Source of the DNA: Hellea sp039977295
GTDB taxonomy: Bacteria; Pseudomonadota; Alphaproteobacteria; Caulobacterales; Maricaulaceae
Direction of reading: 5' to 3'
DNA length: 64,000 nucleotides
Assembly: GCA_039977295.1 (NCBI GenBank)
Contig: JBDWDN010000003.1
Span: 310,001 to 374,000 of the forward strand
Both the position numbers and the translations under genes were made by a program. The notes beneath the pieces were generated by a model. The model saw only the letters and a list, made by a program, of their open reading frames with translations, had not been told where the DNA came from and did not search any database. This document shows, one piece after another, positions 49,474-57,790 of this stretch. Each line of letters begins with the position of its first letter. The first letter of the stretch is position 1.

Positions 49474-50292
49474 ATGACTGGTTACTCCCAAACAGATTTA
49501 GAAGCCCGCCTTACACATATGGCTGAGCTTGCCAAAGCGGCGCGCACAATAACCTTGCCGCTTTACGCGCAGGATATGGACGTCATCAACAAAGCTGATG
49601 GCTCCGATTTTGACCCTGTTACCGCAGCTGATATTGAGGGCGAGCGCGCTATGCGGGCCCTTATTATGGCCGTCTTTCCAGATGACGGCATTGAGGGCGA
49701 AGAGCTTCCCGCCATAGAGGGTAAAAATAACTGGCTCTGGACGCTTGACCCCATTGACGGCACGCGCGGCTTTGTGGCGGGGATTCCCGTTTGGAGCACC
49801 TTAATCGCTGTAAGCTATGAAGGCGCGCCTCTATTGGGCCTGATTGATGTCGCCGCGCAAGATAAGCAGTTTTGGGGCGCGCCAGGCCGGGCTTGGCTGC
49901 TGCAGGGCGGCCAAGAAACTGAGCTCAAGACGCGCAGCTGCGCCGGCGACTTAAGCCAAGCGATTTTGGGCTGCACCGAACCGCTCTCCATGCTCAATCC
50001 GCGCGAGCTTGAGGCCTATAATATTATCCGCCGAGAGGCGCGTTTCTCCCGCCTTGGGCTGGATGCTTATGGTTACGGGCAGGTGGCAGCGGGACGGATG
50101 GATATAATTATCGAAGCCCTGCTAAAGCCCTGCGACGTTCGCGCTTTGATGCCCGTCATTGAAGGGGCAGGAGGAAAACTAACCAATTGGGAAGGCGGCT
50201 CTGCTGTGGATGGCGGGCGTGTTGTAGCTGTGGGCGATCCGGGATTTTTGCCAGATCTTTATACAAAGCTTGGCGGGATACCCGAAAGTTAG
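49474..50292 (+). CDS. hisN: Inositol-monophosphatase-family phosphatase, probably histidinol-phosphatase
   Basis: The 272-residue protein has the lithium-sensitive phosphatase motifs: DPVTAADIEGERAMRALI, a GEE (EGEELP), WTLDPIDGTRGFVAG (DPxDGT) and LDAYGYGQVAAGRMDIIIE with CDVRALMPVIEGAGG for the last metal site. The usual WD is CD here. The overall form fits the HisN-type histidinol-phosphate phosphatase of alphaproteobacteria; another small phosphate ester as substrate is possible. It stands alone. Confidence 0.72.
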   Translation: MTGYSQTDLEARLTHMAELAKAARTITLPLYAQDMDVINKADGSDFDPVTAADIEGERAMRALIMAVFPDDGIEGEELPAIEGKNNWLWTLDPIDGTRGFVAGIPVWSTLIAVSYEGAPLLGLIDVAAQDKQFWGAPGRAWLLQGGQETELKTRSCAGDLSQAILGCTEPLSMLNPRELEAYNIIRREARFSRLGLDAYGYGQVAAGRMDIIIEALLKPCDVRALMPVIEGAGGKLTNWEGGSAVDGGRVVAVGDPGFLPDLYTKLGGIPES

Positions 50293-50393
50293 AGCCGTTA
50301 GTCTTAAGGTGTTCCTACTTGAATGGGATAAGCTTTTTCTGCTATTGCGGATATTACATTAACGGCAATAGACGCTCAAAATTAGTCGCTGAG

Positions 50394-51188
50394 TTAATCC
50401 CAATTTACAACTCTAATGGCCTCTAACTTTTTGGAGTAATTACTTCTCTCTAATAGAGGCTGGTTCTCAACTTTGATCGTTTCTAAACTAGGAAAACGTG
50501 ATAAATCGCCAATATCTTGGAGGCGTTTCACTTGAAAAAACTTCAGTGTTTTGAGGCCTGTTGAAGAAACTTCATCTATACTTTCACTACCACCTAGATG
50601 AAACTCTAAATGTTTAAGATTAGATAGCTGAGTTATGTAAGGATAGCTATCTTGGATAGATGGACTAAATATCAATGTTCTAAGTGATTTGAGGGCTGAA
50701 ATACTGGATATATTTTTTCGATGACCGAACATTCTTAATTCTTTAAGGTTTTTAGCCTGCTCTAAATATTGTAAATCGAGTGCTTTTGTACGCATTTGCG
50801 ATAAAATGAGAGTTTCCAAGTTTTGATGAACTATACGGCTAAGAATTTTTTTATCGGTTATTTCTAAAACCCCAAAACTCAAATACTTTAAATTAGGAAG
50901 GCTCTTAAAGTGTTCCCAGTTTTTAGCGCGGATTGGATCTAGCCAAAGGTTACAAATATTTGGAAGTTGATTTAGTATCTTAAAATCAAAACTGTCCCCT
51001 AGATGATGCCAAAAACGTAATGTTATTTGTTCAGGGAATTCGCGTGCTAAATCGTTGATCGAATTTAGTTGCATCGAGTTATATTCAGATGGACTCGAAA
51101 ACTGTATTCGAAGGTTTTCCTCTTTCTCTAGGCGATTGCGAACGGTGGCCAAATTATTGAGATCTTTGTGGGTTAAAATATCGGACAT
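50394..51188 (-). CDS. Leucine-rich repeat protein
   Basis: The 264-residue protein has about seven irregular leucine-rich repeats of ~22 residues (LPNICNLWLDPI, LPNLKYLSFGVL, NLETLILSQM, AKNLKELRMFGH, LKSLRTLIFSP, LSNLKHLEFHLGG, FPSLETIKVENQPL). It has no signal peptide. The AT content is higher than in the flanking genes. Such proteins bind other proteins. It lies next to a Gemmata-type companion protein gene (divergent), and the pair looks acquired. Confidence 0.75.
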   Translation of the reverse strand: MSDILTHKDLNNLATVRNRLEKEENLRIQFSSPSEYNSMQLNSINDLAREFPEQITLRFWHHLGDSFDFKILNQLPNICNLWLDPIRAKNWEHFKSLPNLKYLSFGVLEITDKKILSRIVHQNLETLILSQMRTKALDLQYLEQAKNLKELRMFGHRKNISSISALKSLRTLIFSPSIQDSYPYITQLSNLKHLEFHLGGSESIDEVSSTGLKTLKFFQVKRLQDIGDLSRFPSLETIKVENQPLLERSNYSKKLEAIRVVNWD

Positions 51189-51423
51189 AGGAGAAAATAA
51201 CAGAGTCGCGAAGTTTTGTAACGCGCAATATAACCCTCAATTGAGCTCCATGTGAGCGGCTCAAAATCGCCCAGAATAGGCCTCTGTCTTACTTCCGCTA
51301 AATTACCCGAAAGCGGACATCATCATTAAGTTCCAACAATCAAAGTTATTTACTTATACGAATTTGAGGTCTAGGTGAATACTTTCTCTAGTAAACAACT
51401 TAGCGCTTTGACGGCGTACAATT

Positions 51424-52020
51424 ATGACAAAAGAAGAATGGGAGACATCAAGGTCTGCTCCCGATATGTTAACAGACTTGCACATTCATAACCCTGAATA
51501 TTTCAAATCGCTAATTCCTGTCCTTCATCGGTATTTTTTAGCTTGTTGTTGGAAAATAGAACACTTGCTTCCTCAAAAGCATCTACGAAATGGCATCGTG
51601 GGTGCAGAAAAGTGGATCAAAGGCGAGATTGATGATGATGAACTAAATCGATTAAATTGGTACGCTGAAGCAGAATGTTTCGCGATTGATTACGCTAAGA
51701 CGTCTGATGAAATTGAGGAAATACAAATGTTAATCAATGGAATTGAACAGTTACAGGGATTACCCTTCGATGATGCTAAAAATTTATTGAAACGAGCGGC
51801 TTACTTTGCAGAGATTTCAATGCTGTATCCCAAGATAAACCATGCACCGTTTGTTAAAAGTTTATGTACATCCCAGTTTTTATGTCCCGATTTACTAAGG
51901 CAGTTTCTTGAGCCAAATTTCCATGAAACACCCAATAAGGGGTCATTAGATATAGATACAAAGGATAGTCAATTGATGACAGCCTTTGGGAAAGTCAAAG
52001 GCCCTCTACCTGAACTTTAA
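51424..52020 (+). CDS. Gemmata-type 'MTEAEW' repeat-companion-like hypothetical protein
   Basis: The 198-residue protein opens MTKEEW and shows a -ML- helix, FLACCWKIEHLL (cysteine pair as in ACCRRIW of the planctomycete family) and AEKWIKGEIDDDEL. Near the end, CPDLLRQFLEPNF matches the usual LLRDIFGNPF. The family is abundant in Gemmata-like planctomycetes, often with LRR genes, and has no known function. It is rare to find it here. The low GC and the divergent LRR neighbour suggest transfer. Confidence 0.65.
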   Translation: MTKEEWETSRSAPDMLTDLHIHNPEYFKSLIPVLHRYFLACCWKIEHLLPQKHLRNGIVGAEKWIKGEIDDDELNRLNWYAEAECFAIDYAKTSDEIEEIQMLINGIEQLQGLPFDDAKNLLKRAAYFAEISMLYPKINHAPFVKSLCTSQFLCPDLLRQFLEPNFHETPNKGSLDIDTKDSQLMTAFGKVKGPLPEL

Positions 52021-52169
52021 GCCTGTTATTTGGTATCCTTATCAATGTCGGCATTTGCCGCCAAAGAGGACTAAACTGACCGGCTTTAAACCGTTCAATG
52101 AAAGACCGCCCGCCATATGCGCTTTTGGAGGTAAACCGAAGTCAGTCGGACATCTTAAAAATAACCGCT

Positions 52170-53138
52170 CTAAAGCGCATTATCGTCCAGAAACTTATCA
52201 AAAGCCGCAAAGAATTGATCGCGGTAAACATCCCGTTCTAGGAATAATTCATGCAGCGCGCCGGGCACGACTTTGAAGGTCCCCCGGGCTTTGGACGCAA
52301 AGTCCTCGTTAGAGGCGGGGTCTACAATCGGATCAGCGCCAGCCGCAACGATCAAGCATGGAATGTTTAGCTCGGCGGCATTGCGATTCACCCAAGACAT
52401 GGATTTCAAGGCCTGCACAATCCAGCCATATGTCGGCGGCCCCACACGCAGCCGGGGCGTTGTCTGAAAATAGGCGGCCCAGTGACGATAGCGGTCCTTA
52501 TCAGACGTCAATTTATTGGAATTAAAAGGCACGGGAAGACCGTTGCGCTGCCGCTGAAAGGGCAGGTTTTTCGCTTTCAGGCCCATCGCAGAAAGCGCGC
52601 GGATCGCGCCTTTCATAAGCGGCGTATCTAAATCATAGAGCCCAAGCATTGGCGCGGAACAAACAATAGCGGAGGGATTAATGACGCCGCTTAGGACAGC
52701 TTGCAGGACAATCGTGCCGCCCATGGAATGCCCCATGACGATATGCGGCTTTGGCAGAAAAGATAAGAGCTCTTCGGTGACAAAGGCTAAATCATCGGCG
52801 TAATCTTGGAAGCTATCGACATAGCTTTTCATCTTATCTTCAAGGAGACGGTCAGAGAGGCCTTGGCCGCGCGGATCGACAATAAGGATATTAAAGCCGC
52901 GCTCCAATAAATCCGTGGCGGTTTCAAGGTATTTTTCAATAAATTCAGTGCGGCCTGGGGAGAAGATAATAGACCCGCGAGGCTTATCACTGGGAGCGCT
53001 GGCAAACATAACGCGCAGGCGTAAATCCCCGCGCTTTACAAAATAGGTCCCCATACGCGGCTCAAGCGCCTCGGGAATGGGGCGGCCGCCGGGCTGAACA
53101 ATATCAGCCTTTTCATATTTAGGGGGTAATCCAGCCAT
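52170..53138 (-). CDS. Alpha/beta hydrolase, monoacylglycerol lipase type
   Basis: The 322-residue protein has SPGRTEFIEKYLETATDLLERGFNILIVDPRGQGLSDR, the nucleophile elbow VMGHSMGG, the Asp in AAGADPIVDP and the His in GALHELFLERD. This is the monoacylglycerol lipase/lysophospholipase (serine aminopeptidase S33) pattern. It probably releases fatty acids from monoglycerides or lysolipids. The SCP2-like gene lies upstream on the same strand. Confidence 0.87.
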   Translation of the reverse strand: MAGLPPKYEKADIVQPGGRPIPEALEPRMGTYFVKRGDLRLRVMFASAPSDKPRGSIIFSPGRTEFIEKYLETATDLLERGFNILIVDPRGQGLSDRLLEDKMKSYVDSFQDYADDLAFVTEELLSFLPKPHIVMGHSMGGTIVLQAVLSGVINPSAIVCSAPMLGLYDLDTPLMKGAIRALSAMGLKAKNLPFQRQRNGLPVPFNSNKLTSDKDRYRHWAAYFQTTPRLRVGPPTYGWIVQALKSMSWVNRNAAELNIPCLIVAAGADPIVDPASNEDFASKARGTFKVVPGALHELFLERDVYRDQFFAAFDKFLDDNAL

Positions 53139-53182
53139 TAGCTAATAAAGGGGCCAAGGCCCCCTTATTGAACACCGAGGTG

Positions 53183-53479
53183 TTAATTCATATTCGAGAA
53201 AATGCTTTGAAGGCCCATAGCGACGGACATGTCACCAGCAACTTTCAATTTCCCAGACATAAAGGCCATCATCGGATCAAGATTACCTTCAGCTAAGGCG
53301 ATAAAATCGTCTTTTGACACTGAGATCGTGCAATCTGCATCATTATCTTCTGTTGTGGCTTCTTCGCCAGACGCGAAGACTTGTCCGTCATCGCCAAAGT
53401 CGAATTTAACAGATTTAGCTGTTCCGCCAGCTTTGACGAGAGCTTCAGTCATTTTTGCTGCGATATCTGCATTATCCAT
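53183..53479 (-). CDS. SCP2 sterol-carrier-like lipid-binding protein
   Basis: The 98-residue protein is a minimal SCP2 domain: VKFDFGDDGQVFASG, ADCTISVSKDDFIALAEGNLDPMMAFMSGKLKVAGDMSVAMGLQSIF. SCP2 domains bind lipids or acyl-CoAs in a hydrophobic tunnel. The 44-bp spacing to the lipase gene downstream and the operon-like order suggest a lipid-handling pair. Confidence 0.92.
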   Translation of the reverse strand: MDNADIAAKMTEALVKAGGTAKSVKFDFGDDGQVFASGEEATTEDNDADCTISVSKDDFIALAEGNLDPMMAFMSGKLKVAGDMSVAMGLQSIFSNMN

Positions 53480-53561
53480 GGTGTATTCCTTTCAGTATAT
53501 GCAATTTGTTGCACACTATATGGGGCGAGACGCCCCAAAGTGCTAGCTTTATTTTCAGAGC

Positions 53562-54428
53562 CTAGAGCGGCTTTCTAAACTTGAGTGTTGCTCGGTCAGA
53601 TTCGCCGATATTCTTAAAGAGCTCAGCATCGAACCCTTCGGGAATCTTAGACGCGTCTTCTGGCACGTAAGAGCGCGGCGGCAATGTCCAAACGCCGAAA
53701 GGATGGTCAGCTGTGTCGCGCGGATTAGCATTGACTTCAGAACTACCAACAAATTCAAAACCGGCGCGCTTGGCCATGTCTTTCATATAGCTTTCTTGCA
53801 CATATCCTGATTTCCCCTTGGGGTCTTGGGTTGCTGATTCAGGCAGGCGGTGCTCAACAATACCGAGGATACCGCCAGGTTTTAAGGCGTCATAGAAATC
53901 CTTAAAGGCCTTATCGGCATAGCCGCCGCCCATCCAGTTATGGACATTGCGGAAAGATAAGAGGACATCAAGATCGCCCGTTTCTAAGATAGGTGCGTCT
54001 TCCGTTCCAAATTTGCCAATTTCAATAGTCCCAAAATCTTCGAGGCCGACATATTTGTCTGTAAAGGCCGCATTGCGTTTCATAACGCGCTCACTGTCAC
54101 CCTGGCGAAGGACTGCCACATAAGTGCCGCCATTTTCAGCCAAATAGGGCGCGATAACGGGCGTGTACCATCCAGGCCAAACTTCGCCAATTTTTTTACC
54201 AGGCGCTACTTCAAAAAATTCGAGTGTTTCTTTTGGATTACGAAAGGCATCGCGGGCTGTGTTTTCAGCGCGGCGCGGATGGGCCAACACCTCAGACAGC
54301 GTTACGGGGGCTTTTACAGCCTCTACTTTGGGCGTCTCTGGTTTGGTCTCAGTTCCGCCGGAACAAGCGGCCAGCGCCATAAGGCTAGCGCCGAGCAGGG
54401 CTGCGGATAAGGATTTTAAATGTGTCAT
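53562..54428 (-). CDS. Exported SAM-dependent-methyltransferase-fold lipoprotein
   Basis: The 288-residue protein has a lipobox LAAC (Cys near residue 22). A methyltransferase-like fold follows, with KIGEVWPGWYTPVIAPYLAENGGTYVAVL, DLDVLLSFRNVHNWMGGGYADKAFKDFYDALKPGGILGIVEHR, AGFEFVGSSEVNANPRDTADHP. The WYT for the glycine-rich loop is unusual. SAM would have to reach the periplasm, so it may have another role. The type is widespread in alphaproteobacteria. Confidence 0.82.
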   Translation of the reverse strand: MTHLKSLSAALLGASLMALAACSGGTETKPETPKVEAVKAPVTLSEVLAHPRRAENTARDAFRNPKETLEFFEVAPGKKIGEVWPGWYTPVIAPYLAENGGTYVAVLRQGDSERVMKRNAAFTDKYVGLEDFGTIEIGKFGTEDAPILETGDLDVLLSFRNVHNWMGGGYADKAFKDFYDALKPGGILGIVEHRLPESATQDPKGKSGYVQESYMKDMAKRAGFEFVGSSEVNANPRDTADHPFGVWTLPPRSYVPEDASKIPEGFDAELFKNIGESDRATLKFRKPL

Positions 54429-54515
54429 AGAGGGTCTCTTATTATTTATGGTGAGGTTTCCTAACGTAAATACGGCCGAACTAAAAGGGGGCGCGCAACA
54501 ATCGCAGCTTATCCT

Positions 54516-54544
54516 CTTGAAAGCCTGAATCCATTTCCCATCTA
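54516..54544 (+). promoter_or_regulatory. RpoH (sigma-32) promoter of small Hsp gene
   Basis: CTTGAAA is followed after 14 bases by CCCATCTA, an exact match to the heat-shock consensus CTTGAAA-N11-16-CCCATnTA, about 92 bp upstream of the hsp20 start. Confidence 0.85.
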
Positions 54545-54583
54545 GGATAACGGGACGCCGATATGGGTCCTTAAAAACCTGAA

Positions 54584-54630
54584 AGACTGCTCATAATGAG
54601 GGTCTAAAACTTACATTGCTAAAAGGATGT
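54584..54630 (+). promoter_or_regulatory. ROSE-type RNA thermometer
   Basis: Two hairpins lie in the leader. AGAC-CTCAT pairs with ATGAG-GTCT at 54584-54605. Then ACATTGCT (54613-54620) pairs with AGGATGT (54624-54630) around AAA. The second stem holds the Shine-Dalgarno AGGA against the ROSE signature TTGCT with a bulged G, and would melt on heating. The leader is about 90 bases. Confidence 0.75.
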
Positions 54631-54635
54631 TTGAC

Positions 54636-55109
54636 ATGAGAACTTATGATTTTTCCCCCCTTTACCGCTCATTTGTAGGCCTTGACCGTATGGCCGGCTT
54701 AATCGATGCCGCGAGCCAACAAGCGTCGACCGGAAGCACTTATCCGCCTTATAATGTGGCGCAACTCTCTGAAAATGCTTACCGAATTGAACTCGCCGTA
54801 GCGGGATTTGATGAAGCCGAGTTGGAACTCGAAAGCCACGAAAATGTATTAACTATTACGGGCCGTAAAGAGGCCAGCGCGGATAATGACGATGCTGAAT
54901 ATTTGCACCGCGGTATTGCCGAGCGCGGCTTTGAACGCCGCTTCCAGCTAGCTGACCATGTTTTGGTCGACGGCGCAGAGCTAAAGAACGGACTTTTGGT
55001 CATCTCACTAAAACGTGAACTGCCCGAAGCGCTGAAACCGCGCAAAATCGCGATAAATGACGCAAAGTTAATTCGTTCAAAACCTAGCAGTAAGGCAAAA
55101 GCTGCTTAA
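54636..55109 (+). CDS. Small heat-shock protein, Hsp20/IbpA type
   Basis: The ATG at 54636 is chosen because AGGA in the thermometer hairpin is eight bases upstream; the ATG at 54627 would sit in that hairpin. The ~157-residue product opens DFSPLYRSFVGLDRMAGLID as IbpA does, has the alpha-crystallin domain (YNVAQLSENAYRIELAVAGFDEAELELESHENVLTITGRKE, FERRFQLADHVLV, AELKNGLLVISLKRELPE) and ends with a basic tail. It holds unfolded proteins during heat stress. Transcription by RpoH and a ROSE leader give double control. Confidence 0.93.
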   Translation: MRTYDFSPLYRSFVGLDRMAGLIDAASQQASTGSTYPPYNVAQLSENAYRIELAVAGFDEAELELESHENVLTITGRKEASADNDDAEYLHRGIAERGFERRFQLADHVLVDGAELKNGLLVISLKRELPEALKPRKIAINDAKLIRSKPSSKAKAA

Positions 55110-55178
55110 ATAGAGTCTATGCAAAGGGCCGCCTCTTCCTTCCTCCCCTGAAGATTTGGCAAAGGTCCAGCATATGAC

Positions 55179-55231
55179 GCGGCGCCGTGTGGGCACCCCC
55201 CTCCCAGTCCACACGGCGCCGCTCTTTATTT
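55179..55231 (+). terminator. Strong terminator after small Hsp gene
   Basis: GCGGCGCCGTGTGG pairs perfectly over 14 bases with CCACACGGCGCCGC and is followed by TCTTTATTTG. It serves the plus strand; the T-rich tail overlaps the 3' end of panE on the other strand. Confidence 0.9.
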
Positions 55232-56257
55232 GTTAGAAGACTTTAGATATTTAAAAATATCAGCGCCGCTCATCTTAGGAGAGACGCCCGCCTTAAAAGC
55301 ATCCTCGACGGCGCGCAGAATAGCGGCATTATAAGGCGCGGATTGCCCCGTCTTTTCTGCCAGCCTCACAATCTCGCCCTGAAGGTAATCAATCTCTGGC
55401 GCGCGGCCCATCTCCAAATCATCCAGCATTGAAGAGCGCGCGGCGGCGTCAATCTTGACAATCTTGCTCATGATGCTTTTGTAAATGACATTGGGAAGGC
55501 GTAACACTTTTATCATTTTCGAAGCGTCAGCTTTGCCAAAGGCCGCAGGCTCTATGCCCGTGCCGCGCGCTACACCAAGACCTTCTTCCACGACAAGCGC
55601 TAAGGATTTGCGGTAATCGCGCTGTAGCAAGCCTTCGCGTAAGGTGCCGCCCGTTAGCGTGTTCAAGGCATTGTTGAGGTTTACCAAAAGCTTCCCCCAT
55701 TGCACGGCGAGAATATTTTCAGAGATGACCAGCACTTGCCCCGCGCTAGCAAATAAAGCTTGCAAGGTTTTAAGATGGGGGGAGTCTATATTTTGAACGG
55801 TGAGATCGCCTTCGGTTCCGCAATGAAACCGTCCCGGCCCTGTCCCTGTAACGTTAAACGGCACGACCGCCCCTAAGACGGGCTGCGATAAAATGCCGCG
55901 CAGAACCTCTGGGTTACTCACGCCGTTTTGGAAGCTTATGATAATGGCATCGGCTTTGGCATAAGCCGAAATCGTTTTAGCCGCCTCGGCTGTATCCTGG
56001 GATTTCGTGGTGAGTAAAATGATATCAGCAGACGCTATATCTTTTGGCTCGAGCGAAAAGGTGAATTGGTCAGAACTCAGCTGAATATCACCGCGTTCAA
56101 AATGGGTCAGGGTCAAGCCATTGGCATCAATTTCAGATTTAAAACGCTGCCGCCCGATAAAGGTCACTTGGGCCCCGGCATGAGCGAGCTGCCCGCCGAG
56201 ATAACAGCCGATCGACCCGGCTCCGAATATTGCGATATGTAAAGGCGAAGTGTTCAT
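55226..56257 (-). CDS. panE: 2-dehydropantoate 2-reductase
   Basis: The 343-residue protein has the Rossmann motif IAIFGAGSIGCYLGGQLAHAG, LLTTKSQDTAEAA, ISFQNGVSNPEVL, VQWGKLLVNLNNALNTL with the conserved Lys and Asn, and a C-terminal SSMLDDLEMGRAPEIDYLQGEIV (catalytic Glu region). It reduces ketopantoate to pantoate in coenzyme A synthesis using NADPH. Slightly longer than E. coli PanE. Confidence 0.9.
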   Translation of the reverse strand: MNTSPLHIAIFGAGSIGCYLGGQLAHAGAQVTFIGRQRFKSEIDANGLTLTHFERGDIQLSSDQFTFSLEPKDIASADIILLTTKSQDTAEAAKTISAYAKADAIIISFQNGVSNPEVLRGILSQPVLGAVVPFNVTGTGPGRFHCGTEGDLTVQNIDSPHLKTLQALFASAGQVLVISENILAVQWGKLLVNLNNALNTLTGGTLREGLLQRDYRKSLALVVEEGLGVARGTGIEPAAFGKADASKMIKVLRLPNVIYKSIMSKIVKIDAAARSSMLDDLEMGRAPEIDYLQGEIVRLAEKTGQSAPYNAAILRAVEDAFKAGVSPKMSGADIFKYLKSSNK

Positions 56258-56353
56258 ATCTCGCCTTAGACTAAATTTTAAGACCGATTACAATCAGCGT
56301 CTTTATGAAATCCCTGAATAGAGCCCAGAGGTAAGCTGCCTTGAAGGCATTCT

Positions 56354-56980
56354 TTAAGCCAAGCGATTTACGGTTTGCTCAATTTGCCAAATGCGGTCTT
56401 TGCCAAAATATATTTCATCCCCTAGAAAAAATGTCGGTAGCCCAAATGCGCCGCGGTCGACGCAGGCTTGGGTGGCCTCCATCAGGCCTTGCTTGACCTC
56501 TGGCGTTTGAGCGGCGGCGACCAAGGCCGCGCCGTCTAGTCCGGCCGCCTCTAAGACAGCGCTTAAAACATCGGGCTGACTAATATCCTTATCCTCTTCC
56601 CACATGGCTTTAAAGACGGCGGGATAAAAGTCATTATGTCTTCCCGCATTCTGGGCGGCGATGGCGGCGCGCATGGCGAGGAGCGTATTGACAGGAAAGG
56701 CTGAGTTAAACTTAAAATCTGTTAGGCCGTGGTCTTTGACAAAACGCTGAATTTCCAGCTGCATATATTTCATTTTATTTGGGACATTCCCAAAAGCTTG
56801 CCAAGGGGGCTGGTTGTTGGTCAATTTAAATATTCCGCCGATCAAGACGGGGTGCATGATGACCTTTAATCCCGTTCGCTCGCTCACGCCCTCAAGAGCT
56901 TTCCACGCGAAATAGACATTGGGGCTGCCAAAGTCATAATAAAAATCTAGTGATGTCTTATTATCTTTTAGGGTCACCAT
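56354..56980 (-). CDS. 2-hydroxychromene-2-carboxylate isomerase-like DsbA-fold protein
   Basis: The 208-residue protein has the HCCA isomerase/NahD pattern: LDFYYDFGSPNVYFAWKALEGV (Ser at the DsbA cysteine position), HPVLIGGIFKLTNNQPPW and RGAFGLPTFFLGDEIYFGKDRIWQIEQ. It binds glutathione and isomerises aromatic-degradation intermediates in the studied members. It overlaps the SDR gene by seven bases. Confidence 0.87.
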   Translation of the reverse strand: MVTLKDNKTSLDFYYDFGSPNVYFAWKALEGVSERTGLKVIMHPVLIGGIFKLTNNQPPWQAFGNVPNKMKYMQLEIQRFVKDHGLTDFKFNSAFPVNTLLAMRAAIAAQNAGRHNDFYPAVFKAMWEEDKDISQPDVLSAVLEAAGLDGAALVAAAQTPEVKQGLMEATQACVDRGAFGLPTFFLGDEIYFGKDRIWQIEQTVNRLA

Positions 56981-57714
56981 GTTTCTCCGTAAGGGCGTAG
57001 ATCAAGTTCGAATGTCCAAGCATCGCGCGGTTGATGATGTAGGCGCAGATAATTCTCTGCAATATGATTTGGGTTTAGAATTAAATCAGCCTTGCGCATC
57101 TCGTCCACATTAGGAAAATTCTCGCGAATGAAATTAGAATCGATCATGCCGTCAATGACTGTATGGGCGACATGAATGCCTTTTGGTCCAAGCTCCCTCG
57201 CGCAGCTTTGTGCTAAGGCGCGCAGGCTATGTTTGGCGGCAGCAAAAGCAGAAAATCCTGCCGCGCCGCGCAGAGAGGCCGTCGCGCCCGTGAAGATCAT
57301 AGTCCCGCGCCCGCGCGACTCCATATGCGGCGCCACATTATGGGCCATAAGAAAGCCTGCAAAGCTCGCCATTTCCCAGACCTTACGAAAAACGCGCGGC
57401 GTCGTGTCAGCAATGTTGAATTTAACATTTGCGCCGATATTAAAAACAGCCACGTCAATGGCGCCGATAGTCGTTTCAATCTCAGTAATGAGCTGCGCCA
57501 TGGCCTCTTCATCGCGCGCATCGACACCGTGGGCTGAGGCTGAGCCGCCCTCGGCCTTGATTAGGGCCGCTAAAGCTTCGAGCTTTTCAATCCGAGCGGG
57601 CCGCCGCACAGCGCAAACATGAAGCCCGACCCGGGCAAATGCGCGCGCAATAGCGCTTCCCGTATCGTCTCCGGCCCCAATAATCAGCGCTACATATTTT
57701 TGAATTTGGCTCAT
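56974..57714 (-). CDS. SDR-family oxidoreductase
   Basis: The 246-residue product starts at the ATG at 57714 (SQIQKYVALIIGAGDDTGSAIARAF); the frame extends upstream to 57831 but that part is divergent-promoter DNA. The dinucleotide motif is GAGDDTGS (altered from TGxxxGxG) and VFNIGANV replaces NNAG. The usual catalytic Tyr-x3-Lys is altered to FSAFAAAKHS (Phe in place of Tyr), so an ordinary alcohol dehydrogenase activity is doubtful. It overlaps the isomerase gene. Confidence 0.8.
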   Translation of the reverse strand: MSQIQKYVALIIGAGDDTGSAIARAFARVGLHVCAVRRPARIEKLEALAALIKAEGGSASAHGVDARDEEAMAQLITEIETTIGAIDVAVFNIGANVKFNIADTTPRVFRKVWEMASFAGFLMAHNVAPHMESRGRGTMIFTGATASLRGAAGFSAFAAAKHSLRALAQSCARELGPKGIHVAHTVIDGMIDSNFIRENFPNVDEMRKADLILNPNHIAENYLRLHHQPRDAWTFELDLRPYGETW

Positions 57715-57790
57715 GCAAATATAAAGCCCTATAATCGAGACCGTGACAAGGCTATGAGACGTATAGACATTGAATATTTGCGAGAAAGCC

